Positions 26,553-35,818 of a stretch of DNA of 64,000 nt are shown piece by piece. The notes below the pieces were generated by a model. That model worked only from the letters and a program-made list of their open reading frames with translations. It was not told the DNA's origin and ran no database searches. A program made the translations under genes and the position numbers. Every line of letters begins with the position of its first letter. The first letter of the stretch is position 1. The stretch covers positions 682,001 to 746,000 of the forward strand of contig NZ_JAKRWF010000002.1 of assembly GCF_022352215.1 (NCBI RefSeq). Direction: 5' to 3'. The DNA is from Flavihumibacter cheonanensis. Lineage in GTDB: Bacteria > Bacteroidota > Bacteroidia > Chitinophagales > Chitinophagaceae.

Positions 26553-26615
26553 GTAAATGACATAGAAAAAAATGCAACCCACTCAATGGTGCAGGGAATC
26601 GGGTAAAAGGGATAC

Positions 26616-26623
26616 TAGTTTTG
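26616..26623 (+). promoter_or_regulatory. -7-like box before the small lipoprotein
   Basis: TAGTTTTG fits TAnnTTTG, 42 bases before the ATG at 26666. No TTG is found about 19 bases upstream, so the promoter may need an activator, or the match may be chance. Confidence 0.4.
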
Positions 26624-26665
26624 TGTAGCAAATTCAAATACACATTAACTATTAAACCTATCACA

Positions 26666-27043
26666 ATGAAATTTCTGACACGTCTTTTGATGATTGCAAT
26701 CAGTAGTATTTTACTTTTTTCCTGCGCTAAAGAAAAAGAAGAGCCAGTAAACATTACTGGATTTTGGCAAGGTAAAATTGGCGAAGGACCAGTTCCTCCA
26801 TCCGGACAATATGCAGTTCAGATTTACCCTGACGGCAAAATTGAAAGAATCAATAGTAATGGTACTGCTACGGCCGAAGGGACCTGGAGTTTGCAAGGGA
26901 AAAAATTTACAGCCAGCTATCAATTTAAAAATGGTAATACCCTGGTAACCATCGATGGTCAATATAGCCGGTCATCTAAAAAACTTTCAGGAAACTGGAG
27001 CAACAATGGAGGGGAACAGGGAACCTTTACGTTATCTCGTTAG
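26666..27043 (+). CDS. Small lipoprotein of unknown function
   Basis: A 125-residue protein from the ATG at 26666. The lipobox LLFSC places the lipidated cysteine at about residue 21, after a hydrophobic stretch (RLLMIAISSILLF). The mature part is a small beta-rich domain (ITGFWQGKIGEG..., GTWSLQGKKFTASYQF, LSGNWSNNGGEQGTFTLSR), in the style of short Bacteroidota lipocalin-like domains that begin with a GxW motif. No activity is known. It lies 113 bases after the LytTR gene and could be one of its targets. Confidence 0.82.
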   Translation: MKFLTRLLMIAISSILLFSCAKEKEEPVNITGFWQGKIGEGPVPPSGQYAVQIYPDGKIERINSNGTATAEGTWSLQGKKFTASYQFKNGNTLVTIDGQYSRSSKKLSGNWSNNGGEQGTFTLSR

Positions 27044-27178
27044 CTAAATGTCTTGCACTTGTATGTGCTCTCTCCTTACCTTGTATTAACTGGTATCTGA
27101 CACCTATGCTAAAATAGTTTCAGAAAAGAGCATTTTCACATAAGGCCGGCTTTGGGATATGGTTTAAATTAGAAAACC

Positions 27179-30100
27179 ATGTTTCAAAGGCGGCTTTTTT
27201 ATTTGTTGGGCAGGTCGTTTAGCCTGTGTTTTCTGTTTTCTTTCCTGCTGACAGGTTGCGCGCCTGACCTGCCGGAGGAGATTGAACAGGCCTATGAGCA
27301 ATTGCCCGATAAAGTGGATTATAACCTGCATGTCAAACCCATTCTGTCGGATAAATGTTTTTCCTGCCATGGTCCCGACCAGGCAAAAAGAGAAGCCGGA
27401 CTGCGGCTCGATCTTTCTGAGGCTGCTTACGCCGAATTGCCTGAAACACCTGGTAAAGTGGCGATTGATCCGGGCAGCCTGACCAACAGTGAACTGTTTC
27501 ATCGCATTTTATCAGAGGATCATGACTACCGGATGCCTACACCGGAATCCAACCTGCAATTAAGCACGGAAGAAAAAGCCATCCTGATCAAATGGATCCA
27601 ACAAGGTGCGGAATTCCAGCCCCATTGGTCCTTTGTGACACCGACAAAACCAGCTATACCAAAGGTTCAACAAAAAGAATGGGTACAAACTCCGGTGGAT
27701 GCCTTCATCCTGAAAAAACTGGAAGAAAAAAAACTGTCGCCTTCAGATAGGACATCTAAAGAATTGTTGTTGCGCAGGCTGAGTCTTGACTTAACCGGTC
27801 TGCCGCCAACAGAGGAAGAAATCAACGCGTTTGTAAAAGACAATTCACCTAAGGCAGTAGAAAAGCAGGTGGACCGCTTGCTGCAATCGCCACAGTTTGG
27901 TGAAAAGATGGCGGTCGACTGGCTGGACCTGGCAAGATTTGCCGACTCGCATGGATATACGGTTGATGGATTAAGAGATGTATCAGCTTACCGAGATTGG
28001 GTGATTGCTGCATTCAACCGCAATATGCCCTATAACCAGTTTATAGAATGGCAACTGGCAGGGGATCTGTTACCGAATCCAACCAAGGAAATGAAAATTG
28101 CCACTGCCTTCAACCGGATGCATCCGCAAAACCTGGAAGGTGGTGTTATTGAAGAAGAGTTTCAGACGGAATATGTGGTGGATCGGGTCAATACTGTAGG
28201 AACTGCTTTTCTCGGACTCACCATCAGTTGTGCCCGCTGTCATGATCATAAATACGATCCGGTATCACAGAAGAATTTTTATGAGCTCTACAGTTTCTTC
28301 AATACGGTACAGGAAGCGGGACAAATATCCTTTGACCTCACCATGCCATCCCCTTCCATGTTGCTCACGGATGAAGAAAAAGACAAGGTACTGGCCTTAT
28401 TAAATCAGAAAATAAAAGAACAGGAGAAAAAACTGCTTACTAACCAGGAAGCATATACGAAGCAGGCACAGCAATGGATAGACCAGGAAAAATACAAATC
28501 CATGCAGCAGGTGCGCGTCCCCGTTACCGGCTTACAGGCTTCCCTGAATTTTGATGGAGGAAATCTTCGTTCGGCTGGCGGAACTTCCAATAGTACGGCT
28601 GCCATGAAACGGGATTTGAGTTATTCGGCGGGAGATCCTCCCAAATTTGTTGCATCTCCCGGTGGAAAAGCCTTGCTCCTGAATGGTGATGAATGGCTGG
28701 ATCTGACTCCTGTTGGCGCGTTCAAAAGAAATGATCCGTTTACAATCCATATCAATTGCTGGATTCCAAAAGATTTCAAGGAAGGGGTGATTTTTCATAA
28801 GACCATCGCGGAGCGTTTATTCAATTATCGCGGTTATCATCTCTATTATAAAAATGACCAGCTGGAAATGGGCATATCCCATGCGGCACCCTCCAATGCA
28901 CTGACAAAGGTTTCGAAGCAAACCATACCCAAGGAAGAATGGATTCAGCTAACCATGACCTATGATGGATCTGCTACTGCAGCAGGCATGAATCTGTACC
29001 TGAATGGGAAGCTCATGCAGATGCAGATCACCATGGATCAGCTCACAAAAGATATACTGCCACCCTGGAATGCAAAGCTGGGTTTGCAGGTGGGCGCCTG
29101 GGATCGCGGTCTCGGTTTCAAAAACGGAAAAGTGGAAGAAGTGCTGGTATACGATCGTGCCCTGAGTTCGCTGGAGTTACTGCAACTGAGTAATGCAACA
29201 GCATGGAAATTGCTGATCAATAAACCTGCTTCCGGCTTAACTGCAAACGAAAGAACCCTGCTCCAGGATTATTACCTGGCCGCACAAGTTCCGGCACTGA
29301 AACAGGACGCAGCATTGTTAAAAGCTGCCAGGCAGGAGCTAACGGATACACTTACCCGCATACCCGAACTCATGATCATGCAGGAGAGTAAGCAGCCAAA
29401 AAAATCCTATATCCTGGATCGCGGACAGTATGATGCAAAAACAATCGAAGTATTTCCCAATACCCCGGAAGCTATCTTTCCGTATGATTCCAAACTGCCT
29501 AAGAACCGCCTGGGATTGGCCAACTGGTTAACGGATCCAAAACATCCGCTAACTGCAAGGGTGGCGGTGAACCGGTACTGGCAACTGTTCTTTGGAAAGG
29601 GATTGGTCAAAACAACCGAAGATTTTGGTAACCAGGGAAGTTTGCCTTCTCATCCGGAACTGCTGGACTGGTTAGCAGTGAGTTTTGTGGAATCAGGATG
29701 GGACCTGAAGCAGCTCATCCGGCAACTGGTATTATCGGCGACCTATGCACAAAGTTCGGTGCCATCAGAAAAAAGCAGGCAGCTGGATCCGGAGAATCTA
29801 TACCTGAGTCATGCTTCTCCAACCAGGTTGAGTGCTGAAATGATACGCGACAATGCACTTGCTGCAAGTGGTTTGTTGGAACCTTCGATTGGAGGGAAAA
29901 GCATCAAGCCCTACCAGCCTGCGGGTTTATGGGAAATCAATAATACCAGTTACCAGGCGGATACCGGTACAACGGTTTACAGAAGAAGTTTATATGTGCT
30001 GATCAAACGATCAGTGCCCAATCCAACATTAGGCACTTTTGATGCGGGAGATCGGAGTTATTGTGTGGTACGGCGACAAGCAACCAACACGCCCCTGCAG

Positions 30101-30430
30101 GCACTGGTAACACTCAACGATCCGGTTTTTGTGGAGAGCTGTAAAGTGATGGGAGAGCAGATGGTAAAGATGGGAAATTCGGACAAAGCTATTGAAACCA
30201 TCTTTCTTAGGTTAACCGGACGAACACCAGATCAAAAAGAAAAAGAGATTTTACTGAATGCAAAAACCAAACAGTTGACACTTTTTAAAAAGCAGGCAAA
30301 GAAATTAAAAGGATGGCTGGAGGCTGGTCAATATAAAGTGGATGCGTCTTTGCCAAAAGAAGAAATTGCTGCGAATGCTGTAGTAGCCAGCCTGATTTTA
30401 AACTCCGATGCTACAATTACCAAACGTTAA
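27179..30430 (+). CDS. PSD1-type cytochrome c lipoprotein (PSCyt1, DUF1549, LamG, DUF1553)
   Basis: A 1083-residue exported protein with a lipobox at LLTGC. The first domain is a Planctomycete-type cytochrome C (about 48-130), with one c-type heme site in KCFSCHGPDQ and a later MPTPESN, whose Met could be the distal ligand. DUF1549 (about 170-375) ends in ISCARCHDHKYDP, a second CxxCH. A LamG/concanavalin-like insert covers about 480-660. DUF1553 (about 780-1040) has LGLANWLTDPKHPLTARVAVNRYWQ. The role is unknown; proteins of this kind have been proposed to act on polymers or in extracellular redox. It is the first gene of a three-gene operon with 3-base and 1-base gaps. Confidence 0.93.
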   Translation: MFQRRLFYLLGRSFSLCFLFSFLLTGCAPDLPEEIEQAYEQLPDKVDYNLHVKPILSDKCFSCHGPDQAKREAGLRLDLSEAAYAELPETPGKVAIDPGSLTNSELFHRILSEDHDYRMPTPESNLQLSTEEKAILIKWIQQGAEFQPHWSFVTPTKPAIPKVQQKEWVQTPVDAFILKKLEEKKLSPSDRTSKELLLRRLSLDLTGLPPTEEEINAFVKDNSPKAVEKQVDRLLQSPQFGEKMAVDWLDLARFADSHGYTVDGLRDVSAYRDWVIAAFNRNMPYNQFIEWQLAGDLLPNPTKEMKIATAFNRMHPQNLEGGVIEEEFQTEYVVDRVNTVGTAFLGLTISCARCHDHKYDPVSQKNFYELYSFFNTVQEAGQISFDLTMPSPSMLLTDEEKDKVLALLNQKIKEQEKKLLTNQEAYTKQAQQWIDQEKYKSMQQVRVPVTGLQASLNFDGGNLRSAGGTSNSTAAMKRDLSYSAGDPPKFVASPGGKALLLNGDEWLDLTPVGAFKRNDPFTIHINCWIPKDFKEGVIFHKTIAERLFNYRGYHLYYKNDQLEMGISHAAPSNALTKVSKQTIPKEEWIQLTMTYDGSATAAGMNLYLNGKLMQMQITMDQLTKDILPPWNAKLGLQVGAWDRGLGFKNGKVEEVLVYDRALSSLELLQLSNATAWKLLINKPASGLTANERTLLQDYYLAAQVPALKQDAALLKAARQELTDTLTRIPELMIMQESKQPKKSYILDRGQYDAKTIEVFPNTPEAIFPYDSKLPKNRLGLANWLTDPKHPLTARVAVNRYWQLFFGKGLVKTTEDFGNQGSLPSHPELLDWLAVSFVESGWDLKQLIRQLVLSATYAQSSVPSEKSRQLDPENLYLSHASPTRLSAEMIRDNALAASGLLEPSIGGKSIKPYQPAGLWEINNTSYQADTGTTVYRRSLYVLIKRSVPNPTLGTFDAGDRSYCVVRRQATNTPLQALVTLNDPVFVESCKVMGEQMVKMGNSDKAIETIFLRLTGRTPDQKEKEILLNAKTKQLTLFKKQAKKLKGWLEAGQYKVDASLPKEEIAANAVVASLILNSDATITKR

Positions 30431-30433
30431 CCT

Positions 30434-31954
30434 ATGTGTGATTCTCATAGATCTCCAAAACCACCCGGATGGTCGCCCGACCTGGATCAGTTGCAAAAGC
30501 AATTGAATAGGCGTCGTTTCCTCACAAGAACTGCCATGGGCCTGGGTTCCATAGCGCTGGGGTCATTGATGGGCAATACACTGCTTGGAAAATCTATTAG
30601 TAAGATCGCTTCAGAAGATGCATCACTTAGCCTGGAACAGGAAATCCTGCAAGCCATTCCGCACCTAGTACCCAAAGCGAAAAGAGTGGTGTACCTGTTC
30701 ATGAGTGGAGGACCATCACAATTTGAAACCTTTGATTACAAACCGAAGTTGCTGGATATGTTTGGGCAGCCATTGCCGGATTCAGTACGCCAGGGCCAAC
30801 GATTAACCGGCATGAGTGCGGGGCAGGCAATCCTGCCGGTGGTACCATCTATTTACAAGTTTAATCAATATGGAAAATCGAATACCTGGGTCAGTGAATT
30901 GTTACCACATACAGCGCAGGTAGTGGATGAACTTTGTATCATCAAGAGTATGCATTCTGAGGCGATCAATCATGATCCGGCCATCACCTTTTTTCAAACC
31001 GGAAATCAATTACCGGGCAGGCCTTCTATAGGTTCCTGGATAAGTTATGGGTTAGGAACAGACAACCAGAATCTGCCATCCTTTATTGTACTGGTATCTA
31101 AAAACGCTGTGAAAGATCAGCCCCTGTATGCGCGCTTATGGGGCAATGGATTTTTGGCAAGTGAACATCAGGGTGTGCAGTTTCGTGCGGGTAAGGATCC
31201 TGTTTTATTCCTGGATAATCCGGAAGGATACGATGGCGAAGACAGGGAGGAGATGTTGCAATCACTCAAGGAATTAAATGAATACCAGAATGAAGTGAAC
31301 AAGGATCCGGAAATAGAAGCCAGGATTGCTCAATATGAAATGGCCTATCGTATGCAAACCTCCATACCCGAGGTGATGAGTCTGAAAGATGAGCCGGATG
31401 AAGTATTTGAATTATATGGTCCGGATAGCCGGGATCCCGGCACCTATGCCGCGAATTGCATCCTGGCGCGTAAACTACTGGAGAAGGATGTGAAGTTTGT
31501 ACAACTCTATCACCAGGGATGGGATCATCATGGTGGCCTGCCAGCCGGTATGGCCAAGCAATGTAAGGATACCGATCAGGCTACTGCGGCATTGATAAAA
31601 GATTTGAAACGAAGGGGATTGCTGGAAGATACACTGGTGATTTGGGGAGGTGAATTTGGAAGAACCGTGTATTCACAAGGCAAATTATTCCCTGATAATT
31701 ACGGGAGGGATCATCACCCGCGGAATTTTGCCATGTGGATGGCGGGTGCAGGTGTAAAAGCCGGAATGAGCTATGGCGAAACGGATGATTTCAGTTACAA
31801 TATTGTAAAGGATCCGGTGCATGTGCACGATTTCCAGGCCACCCTCTTACACCTGATGGGGATTGATCACGAGCGCTTCACCTATAAATACCAGGGCAGA
31901 AGATTCAGGCTGACCGATGTTCATGGTAAAGTGATAAAAGGAATTCTAAGTTGA
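30434..31954 (+). CDS. DUF1501 family protein, Tat-exported
   Basis: A 506-residue protein with a Tat-like motif NRRRFLTRTAMGLGSIALGS at about 26-45. The body is the DUF1501 fold, which is related to the alkaline phosphatase superfamily: VVYLFMSGGPSQFETFDYKP near the N-terminus, then HSEAINHDPA, HQGWDHHG, VIWGGEFGRT and DHHPRNFAMWMAGAGVK. These histidines and aspartates could bind metals, as in sulfatase-like enzymes. DUF1501 and DUF1553 genes nearly always sit together, which supports a shared complex or pathway. The start is 3 bases after the cytochrome gene stop. The substrate is unknown. Confidence 0.94.
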   Translation: MCDSHRSPKPPGWSPDLDQLQKQLNRRRFLTRTAMGLGSIALGSLMGNTLLGKSISKIASEDASLSLEQEILQAIPHLVPKAKRVVYLFMSGGPSQFETFDYKPKLLDMFGQPLPDSVRQGQRLTGMSAGQAILPVVPSIYKFNQYGKSNTWVSELLPHTAQVVDELCIIKSMHSEAINHDPAITFFQTGNQLPGRPSIGSWISYGLGTDNQNLPSFIVLVSKNAVKDQPLYARLWGNGFLASEHQGVQFRAGKDPVLFLDNPEGYDGEDREEMLQSLKELNEYQNEVNKDPEIEARIAQYEMAYRMQTSIPEVMSLKDEPDEVFELYGPDSRDPGTYAANCILARKLLEKDVKFVQLYHQGWDHHGGLPAGMAKQCKDTDQATAALIKDLKRRGLLEDTLVIWGGEFGRTVYSQGKLFPDNYGRDHHPRNFAMWMAGAGVKAGMSYGETDDFSYNIVKDPVHVHDFQATLLHLMGIDHERFTYKYQGRRFRLTDVHGKVIKGILS

Positions 31955-31955
31955 G

Positions 31956-33284
31956 ATGATATTACTTGAAATCAGCCAGTTTCTGGGACGATTGCATCCA
32001 CTGATCGTTCATCTGCCAATTGGTATATTATTTATTGTCCTGTTGTTTGAATTGCTGGCGTATAAAAAAAAGTACAGCCATTTGCGGGATGCCATCCCTT
32101 TACTCAGCTGGCTGCTTTTTGCGAGCACCTTATTCGCAGGCATTTTCGGTTATATTTTATCGTTAGATGGCGATTACCCGGGACCGTTAGTAAGTCAACA
32201 TCAGTGGGCGGGTATTATTTTGTGCCTACTGGCGCTCGGTATGGCTTTGTTGCAATCGGATTGGTTTCATCAAAAACGCAGGTTCCCGGTGCTTGTTCAA
32301 ACCTCAATATGGGTGGTGATTGCGTTGCTTACTACCTATGCCGGTCACCAGGGTGGAAGTCTAACGCATGGCGAAGACTATTTAAGCCTGGAAGTACTGA
32401 GAGCGCAAAAACGTTCGAAGCCGGATTCTTTAGAAGCGGCCCTGGTGTACGAAGATGTCATCCAGCCCTTATTGATCCGGCGATGTGGCCAATGTCACAA
32501 TGAGGGCAAGAAAAAAGGACAGTTATCGGTTACCAACCTGGCTAAACTGTTGAAAGGAGGAAAAACCGGTCCTGCTTTGGTGCCTGGTGATCCCGAAAAA
32601 AGTGAACTGATCCATCGCATCAAACTGGATCCATCGGATGAGAAGTTCATGCCTACGGATGGAAAAACACCCCTGACAGCAGAAGAAACTACCCTGCTGA
32701 CCTGGTGGGTAAAAGAAGCCGGTGCGGCAGGAGGTAAATCGCTGGCCAGTCTTGCTGTTTCTCCTGAAATCCGCTCCATTGTTGCGAAGCAATTAGGGAT
32801 GGAAGCCGGGAATGGTGGGGAAGCAGCAAAGGAAACGACAGAGCAACTGAATATCCCACCAGGGCTTGCAATCAAAGCAGACAGCACGGCTATCCGGCAA
32901 TTGAGAGCAGCCGGATTCATGGTGCGGTTGCTCTTACGGGAGCCGGAATTATTGGATATCACCTTACCGGAAGGCACTAAAGTAGATTGGAAAGCACTTG
33001 AGCCGTCACTGGGTAGCTTATCCAAACATACCCTCTGGCTCAACCTGGCTGGCAATAACCTGACTGAAAAAGAACTTCAGGTATTAACACAGTTCACCAA
33101 CCTGGAAAAATTGCGGCTGGATAAAAACCCTGTGGGCGATGAACTCCTGCCCTTACTGGAGCCCCTTCAGAGGTTGGAAGCAATCAATTTAGTCGGGACG
33201 CGGATCAGTGAGGCGGGACTGACAAAATTAAAAGCTGCCGGCACGATTAAAAGAGTCTATTATTCGGAGTCCTCATCGCCCTAA
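31956..33284 (+). CDS. DUF2231 membrane protein fused to cytochrome c and leucine-rich repeats
   Basis: A 442-residue protein in three parts. The N-terminal membrane domain (about 1-140) has four transmembrane helices, HPLIVHLPIGILFIVLLFEL being the first, and ends in TYAGHQGGSLTHG, a DUF2231 signature. A Planctomycete-type cytochrome domain (about 165-260) carries one heme-binding site in RRCGQCHNEG. The C-terminus (about 340-440) is a leucine-rich-repeat segment (LNLAGNNLTEKELQVL, LEKLRLDKNPVGDELL). The gene starts one base after the DUF1501 stop, so the three products probably form one membrane-linked electron-transfer system, which is inference. Confidence 0.92.
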   Translation: MILLEISQFLGRLHPLIVHLPIGILFIVLLFELLAYKKKYSHLRDAIPLLSWLLFASTLFAGIFGYILSLDGDYPGPLVSQHQWAGIILCLLALGMALLQSDWFHQKRRFPVLVQTSIWVVIALLTTYAGHQGGSLTHGEDYLSLEVLRAQKRSKPDSLEAALVYEDVIQPLLIRRCGQCHNEGKKKGQLSVTNLAKLLKGGKTGPALVPGDPEKSELIHRIKLDPSDEKFMPTDGKTPLTAEETTLLTWWVKEAGAAGGKSLASLAVSPEIRSIVAKQLGMEAGNGGEAAKETTEQLNIPPGLAIKADSTAIRQLRAAGFMVRLLLREPELLDITLPEGTKVDWKALEPSLGSLSKHTLWLNLAGNNLTEKELQVLTQFTNLEKLRLDKNPVGDELLPLLEPLQRLEAINLVGTRISEAGLTKLKAAGTIKRVYYSESSSP

Positions 33285-33302
33285 TTAAAAGCGGACAGCA
33301 AC

Positions 33303-33318
33303 TGTTCGAAAACGAACA
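33303..33318. promoter_or_regulatory. Palindrome upstream of the ABC permease
   Basis: TGTTCG and CGAACA form a perfect inverted repeat around AAAA, with a third, imperfect half-site (CGGACAG) just before it at about 33292. It lies 79 bases before the permease start and could be an operator. The regulator is unknown. Confidence 0.4.
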
Positions 33319-33397
33319 CTGATTGACTTGATAATTTTACTAAAATTCAGAAAATCAATTTATTAGAGACTGGCACAGGGGTTGAATCAGAAAATGC

Positions 33398-35794
33398 ATG
33401 TTTCGAAATTACCTGCTTACAGCCATTCGCAACCTGCGCCGGAATAAGATCTATTCCCTGATTAATATGCTGGGACTCAGTTTGGGTCTCGCTGCCGCAA
33501 TTCTGATTCTTTTGTATGTAAAAGATGAAGTCAGTTATGATCGGTTCCATGCGCAGTTGCCACAGATTTACCGGGTTTATAATACCAGTGTAAATGAAGA
33601 AACCAAGGAGATTCGGAAATCTGCCATCACCGGCTATTTTCAGGGGCCACGATTCTCCGCCTCTGTTCCGGAAATCAAGTCCTTTACCCGATTACAGAAC
33701 AATTCGGTTGATTTAAAAAAAGGGACAGAAATTATCTCGCAGGATATGTTCTATGCAGACTCTGCCTTCTTTGATATATTCAGTTTTCCCCTGCTTCATG
33801 GTACCGCTTCCAGTGCACTAAAGGAGAGGCGTTCAGCAGTTGTATCTGAAAAAATGGCCATTTCCTATTTCGGCAATTCAGATGCGGTAGGTAAGACCAT
33901 GCTGATTAAAAAGGAAGATGGTGGATTTGAACCCTATACAGTAACTGCCGTTGCAAAAAATTGCCCGGAGAACAGTAGCATCAAATTCGAATTGTTGTTA
34001 CCGATGGTTGTACCACCACAGGAAGCTGCCAATGATGAAAACTGGTTCAATTTCTTTTTGAATACGTTCGTCGTATTACATCCCAATGCGGACAAAGCAG
34101 TAGTGGAGAAAAAAATCCAGGCAGTATTTGATAAGGAATCCGCTGATATCATGAAAGAGCTGTCGGCGAGATTCAATGTAAAACTGACAATGGACTATGG
34201 ACTGCAGCCCTTTTCGGATATTCATCTCAGTAAGGACATGGGTGCTACCAATGGATTGGCAGGAGCCAGCAATCCTATGTACTCCTATATTCTAACCGGA
34301 ATTGCTTTATTTATCCTGCTCATTGCCTGTATCAATTTTGTGAACCTCACGGTTGCCCGGTCCATCAAACGTGCAAAGGAAATTGGAATTCGGAAAGTGG
34401 TAGGTAGCAATCGCTCTCAATTGATCTTTCAGTTTTTGGGCGAGTCGGTAGTCATCTGCATGATCTCCTTTCTGATGGCATTGGTTATTTCTCAAAGCCT
34501 GTTAGGATTTTTTAATCAGCTTTCGAATAAAGCCTTGTCGCTTTCTTATCTATTAGATCTGAAACTGATAGCCGGCTTCATCGTATTGTTCCTGGTAACC
34601 GCGTTCCTGGCGGGTTTCTATCCTGCCCTGGTTTTATCCGGGTACGATCCGGTTAAAACATTATACAACCGGTTTTCCCTGGCTGGAAAAAATTATTTAC
34701 AGAAATCATTGGTGGTAGTCCAGTTTGCACTGGCATCCTTCCTGATTGTAGGAACACTCACGATATATTCCCAGTTTGAATACCTCACTAGTTTTGAAAA
34801 GGGCTATGATGATTCCAATATGGTATTGGTCAACAACTGGCGGATGCAACACAGTGAAGCTGATCTCTTCCGGAATAAGTTGAAAGAACATGCCGGCATC
34901 CAGGATATCAGTTTCAAAAATGGTGGTTCCTGGGGAACCCGGGCAAGAGTGAATGGAACACAGGAAATCCAGTTTGCCTATGAAACGGTGGGGGTGAATT
35001 ATCTCCCGATGTTAAAGATTCAATTGAAGGAGGGAAGGAATTTTTCAGCCGATTTGCCAACTGATTCCACTCAATCGATACTCGTAAACGAAACCTTTGC
35101 TAAAGAGGCAGGCTGGACAGATCCCATTGGAAAAGAAGTGGATTTCTGGTACAGAGATCAGAAACATACTGTAATTGGCGTAGTAAAAGATTATCATTAT
35201 GAAGGCTTGCATCAGAAGATCGGTCCGCAGTTGTTTACCATGTTGCCTTCCAATCAATATGGTCTGGCCCTGATCAAGATAAAGCCTGGCAGCTCTACCA
35301 GTGCCTTGAGTCATATTGAAAAAACCTTCAAGTCTGTTTTCCCGCTTAATCCCTATTCTTATGAGTTTATGGATCAGGTAAATCTTCAACAATATGAATC
35401 AGAAGAGCGCTGGAAAAAAATCATGCTGTTCAGCGCAGTGATCACCATCTTCATCTCCTGTATCGGCCTGTTTGGATTAGCTGTTTTATCAACCGAAAAG
35501 AGAACCCGTGAAATCGGAATCCGTAAAGTATTGGGGGCTTCTGTACAGCAGGTAGCAACTATTTTATCGAAGGATTTCCTGTTGCTGGTGGCGATATCCT
35601 TACTCATTTCCCTGCCGCTTGCCTGGTTGGCAGCCAGCCGCTGGCTGGAAAATTATCCTTACAGGATCCAGTTGGGATGGAGTTTATTTGCGCTTGGAGC
35701 CTTACTTGTATTGGGAATTGCACTATTAACTGTTAGTTTCCAATCCATTAAAGCAGCGCTGCAAAACCCGGTCAGGAGTCTTAAAGTGGACTGA
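33398..35794 (+). CDS. MacB-like ABC transporter permease (FtsX family)
   Basis: A 798-residue permease with the common Bacteroidota architecture. One N-terminal helix (YSLINMLGLSLGLAAAILILLYV) is followed by a large periplasmic MacB_PCD domain (about 45-250). Three FtsX helices follow (about 285-420, with RAKEIGIRKVVGSNRSQLIFQFL). A second periplasmic domain covers about 440-650. Three more FtsX helices come last (about 670-790, TREIGIRKVLGASVQQV). These permeases work with an ATPase that is usually encoded separately; none is next to this gene. They act in mechanotransmission and export of lipoproteins, peptides or drugs rather than in import. It is a single gene preceded by a palindrome. 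Confidence 0.95.
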   Translation: MFRNYLLTAIRNLRRNKIYSLINMLGLSLGLAAAILILLYVKDEVSYDRFHAQLPQIYRVYNTSVNEETKEIRKSAITGYFQGPRFSASVPEIKSFTRLQNNSVDLKKGTEIISQDMFYADSAFFDIFSFPLLHGTASSALKERRSAVVSEKMAISYFGNSDAVGKTMLIKKEDGGFEPYTVTAVAKNCPENSSIKFELLLPMVVPPQEAANDENWFNFFLNTFVVLHPNADKAVVEKKIQAVFDKESADIMKELSARFNVKLTMDYGLQPFSDIHLSKDMGATNGLAGASNPMYSYILTGIALFILLIACINFVNLTVARSIKRAKEIGIRKVVGSNRSQLIFQFLGESVVICMISFLMALVISQSLLGFFNQLSNKALSLSYLLDLKLIAGFIVLFLVTAFLAGFYPALVLSGYDPVKTLYNRFSLAGKNYLQKSLVVVQFALASFLIVGTLTIYSQFEYLTSFEKGYDDSNMVLVNNWRMQHSEADLFRNKLKEHAGIQDISFKNGGSWGTRARVNGTQEIQFAYETVGVNYLPMLKIQLKEGRNFSADLPTDSTQSILVNETFAKEAGWTDPIGKEVDFWYRDQKHTVIGVVKDYHYEGLHQKIGPQLFTMLPSNQYGLALIKIKPGSSTSALSHIEKTFKSVFPLNPYSYEFMDQVNLQQYESEERWKKIMLFSAVITIFISCIGLFGLAVLSTEKRTREIGIRKVLGASVQQVATILSKDFLLLVAISLLISLPLAWLAASRWLENYPYRIQLGWSLFALGALLVLGIALLTVSFQSIKAALQNPVRSLKVD

Positions 35795-35818
35795 TTTTTT
35801 CGTTACTTGCGGTTTGAA

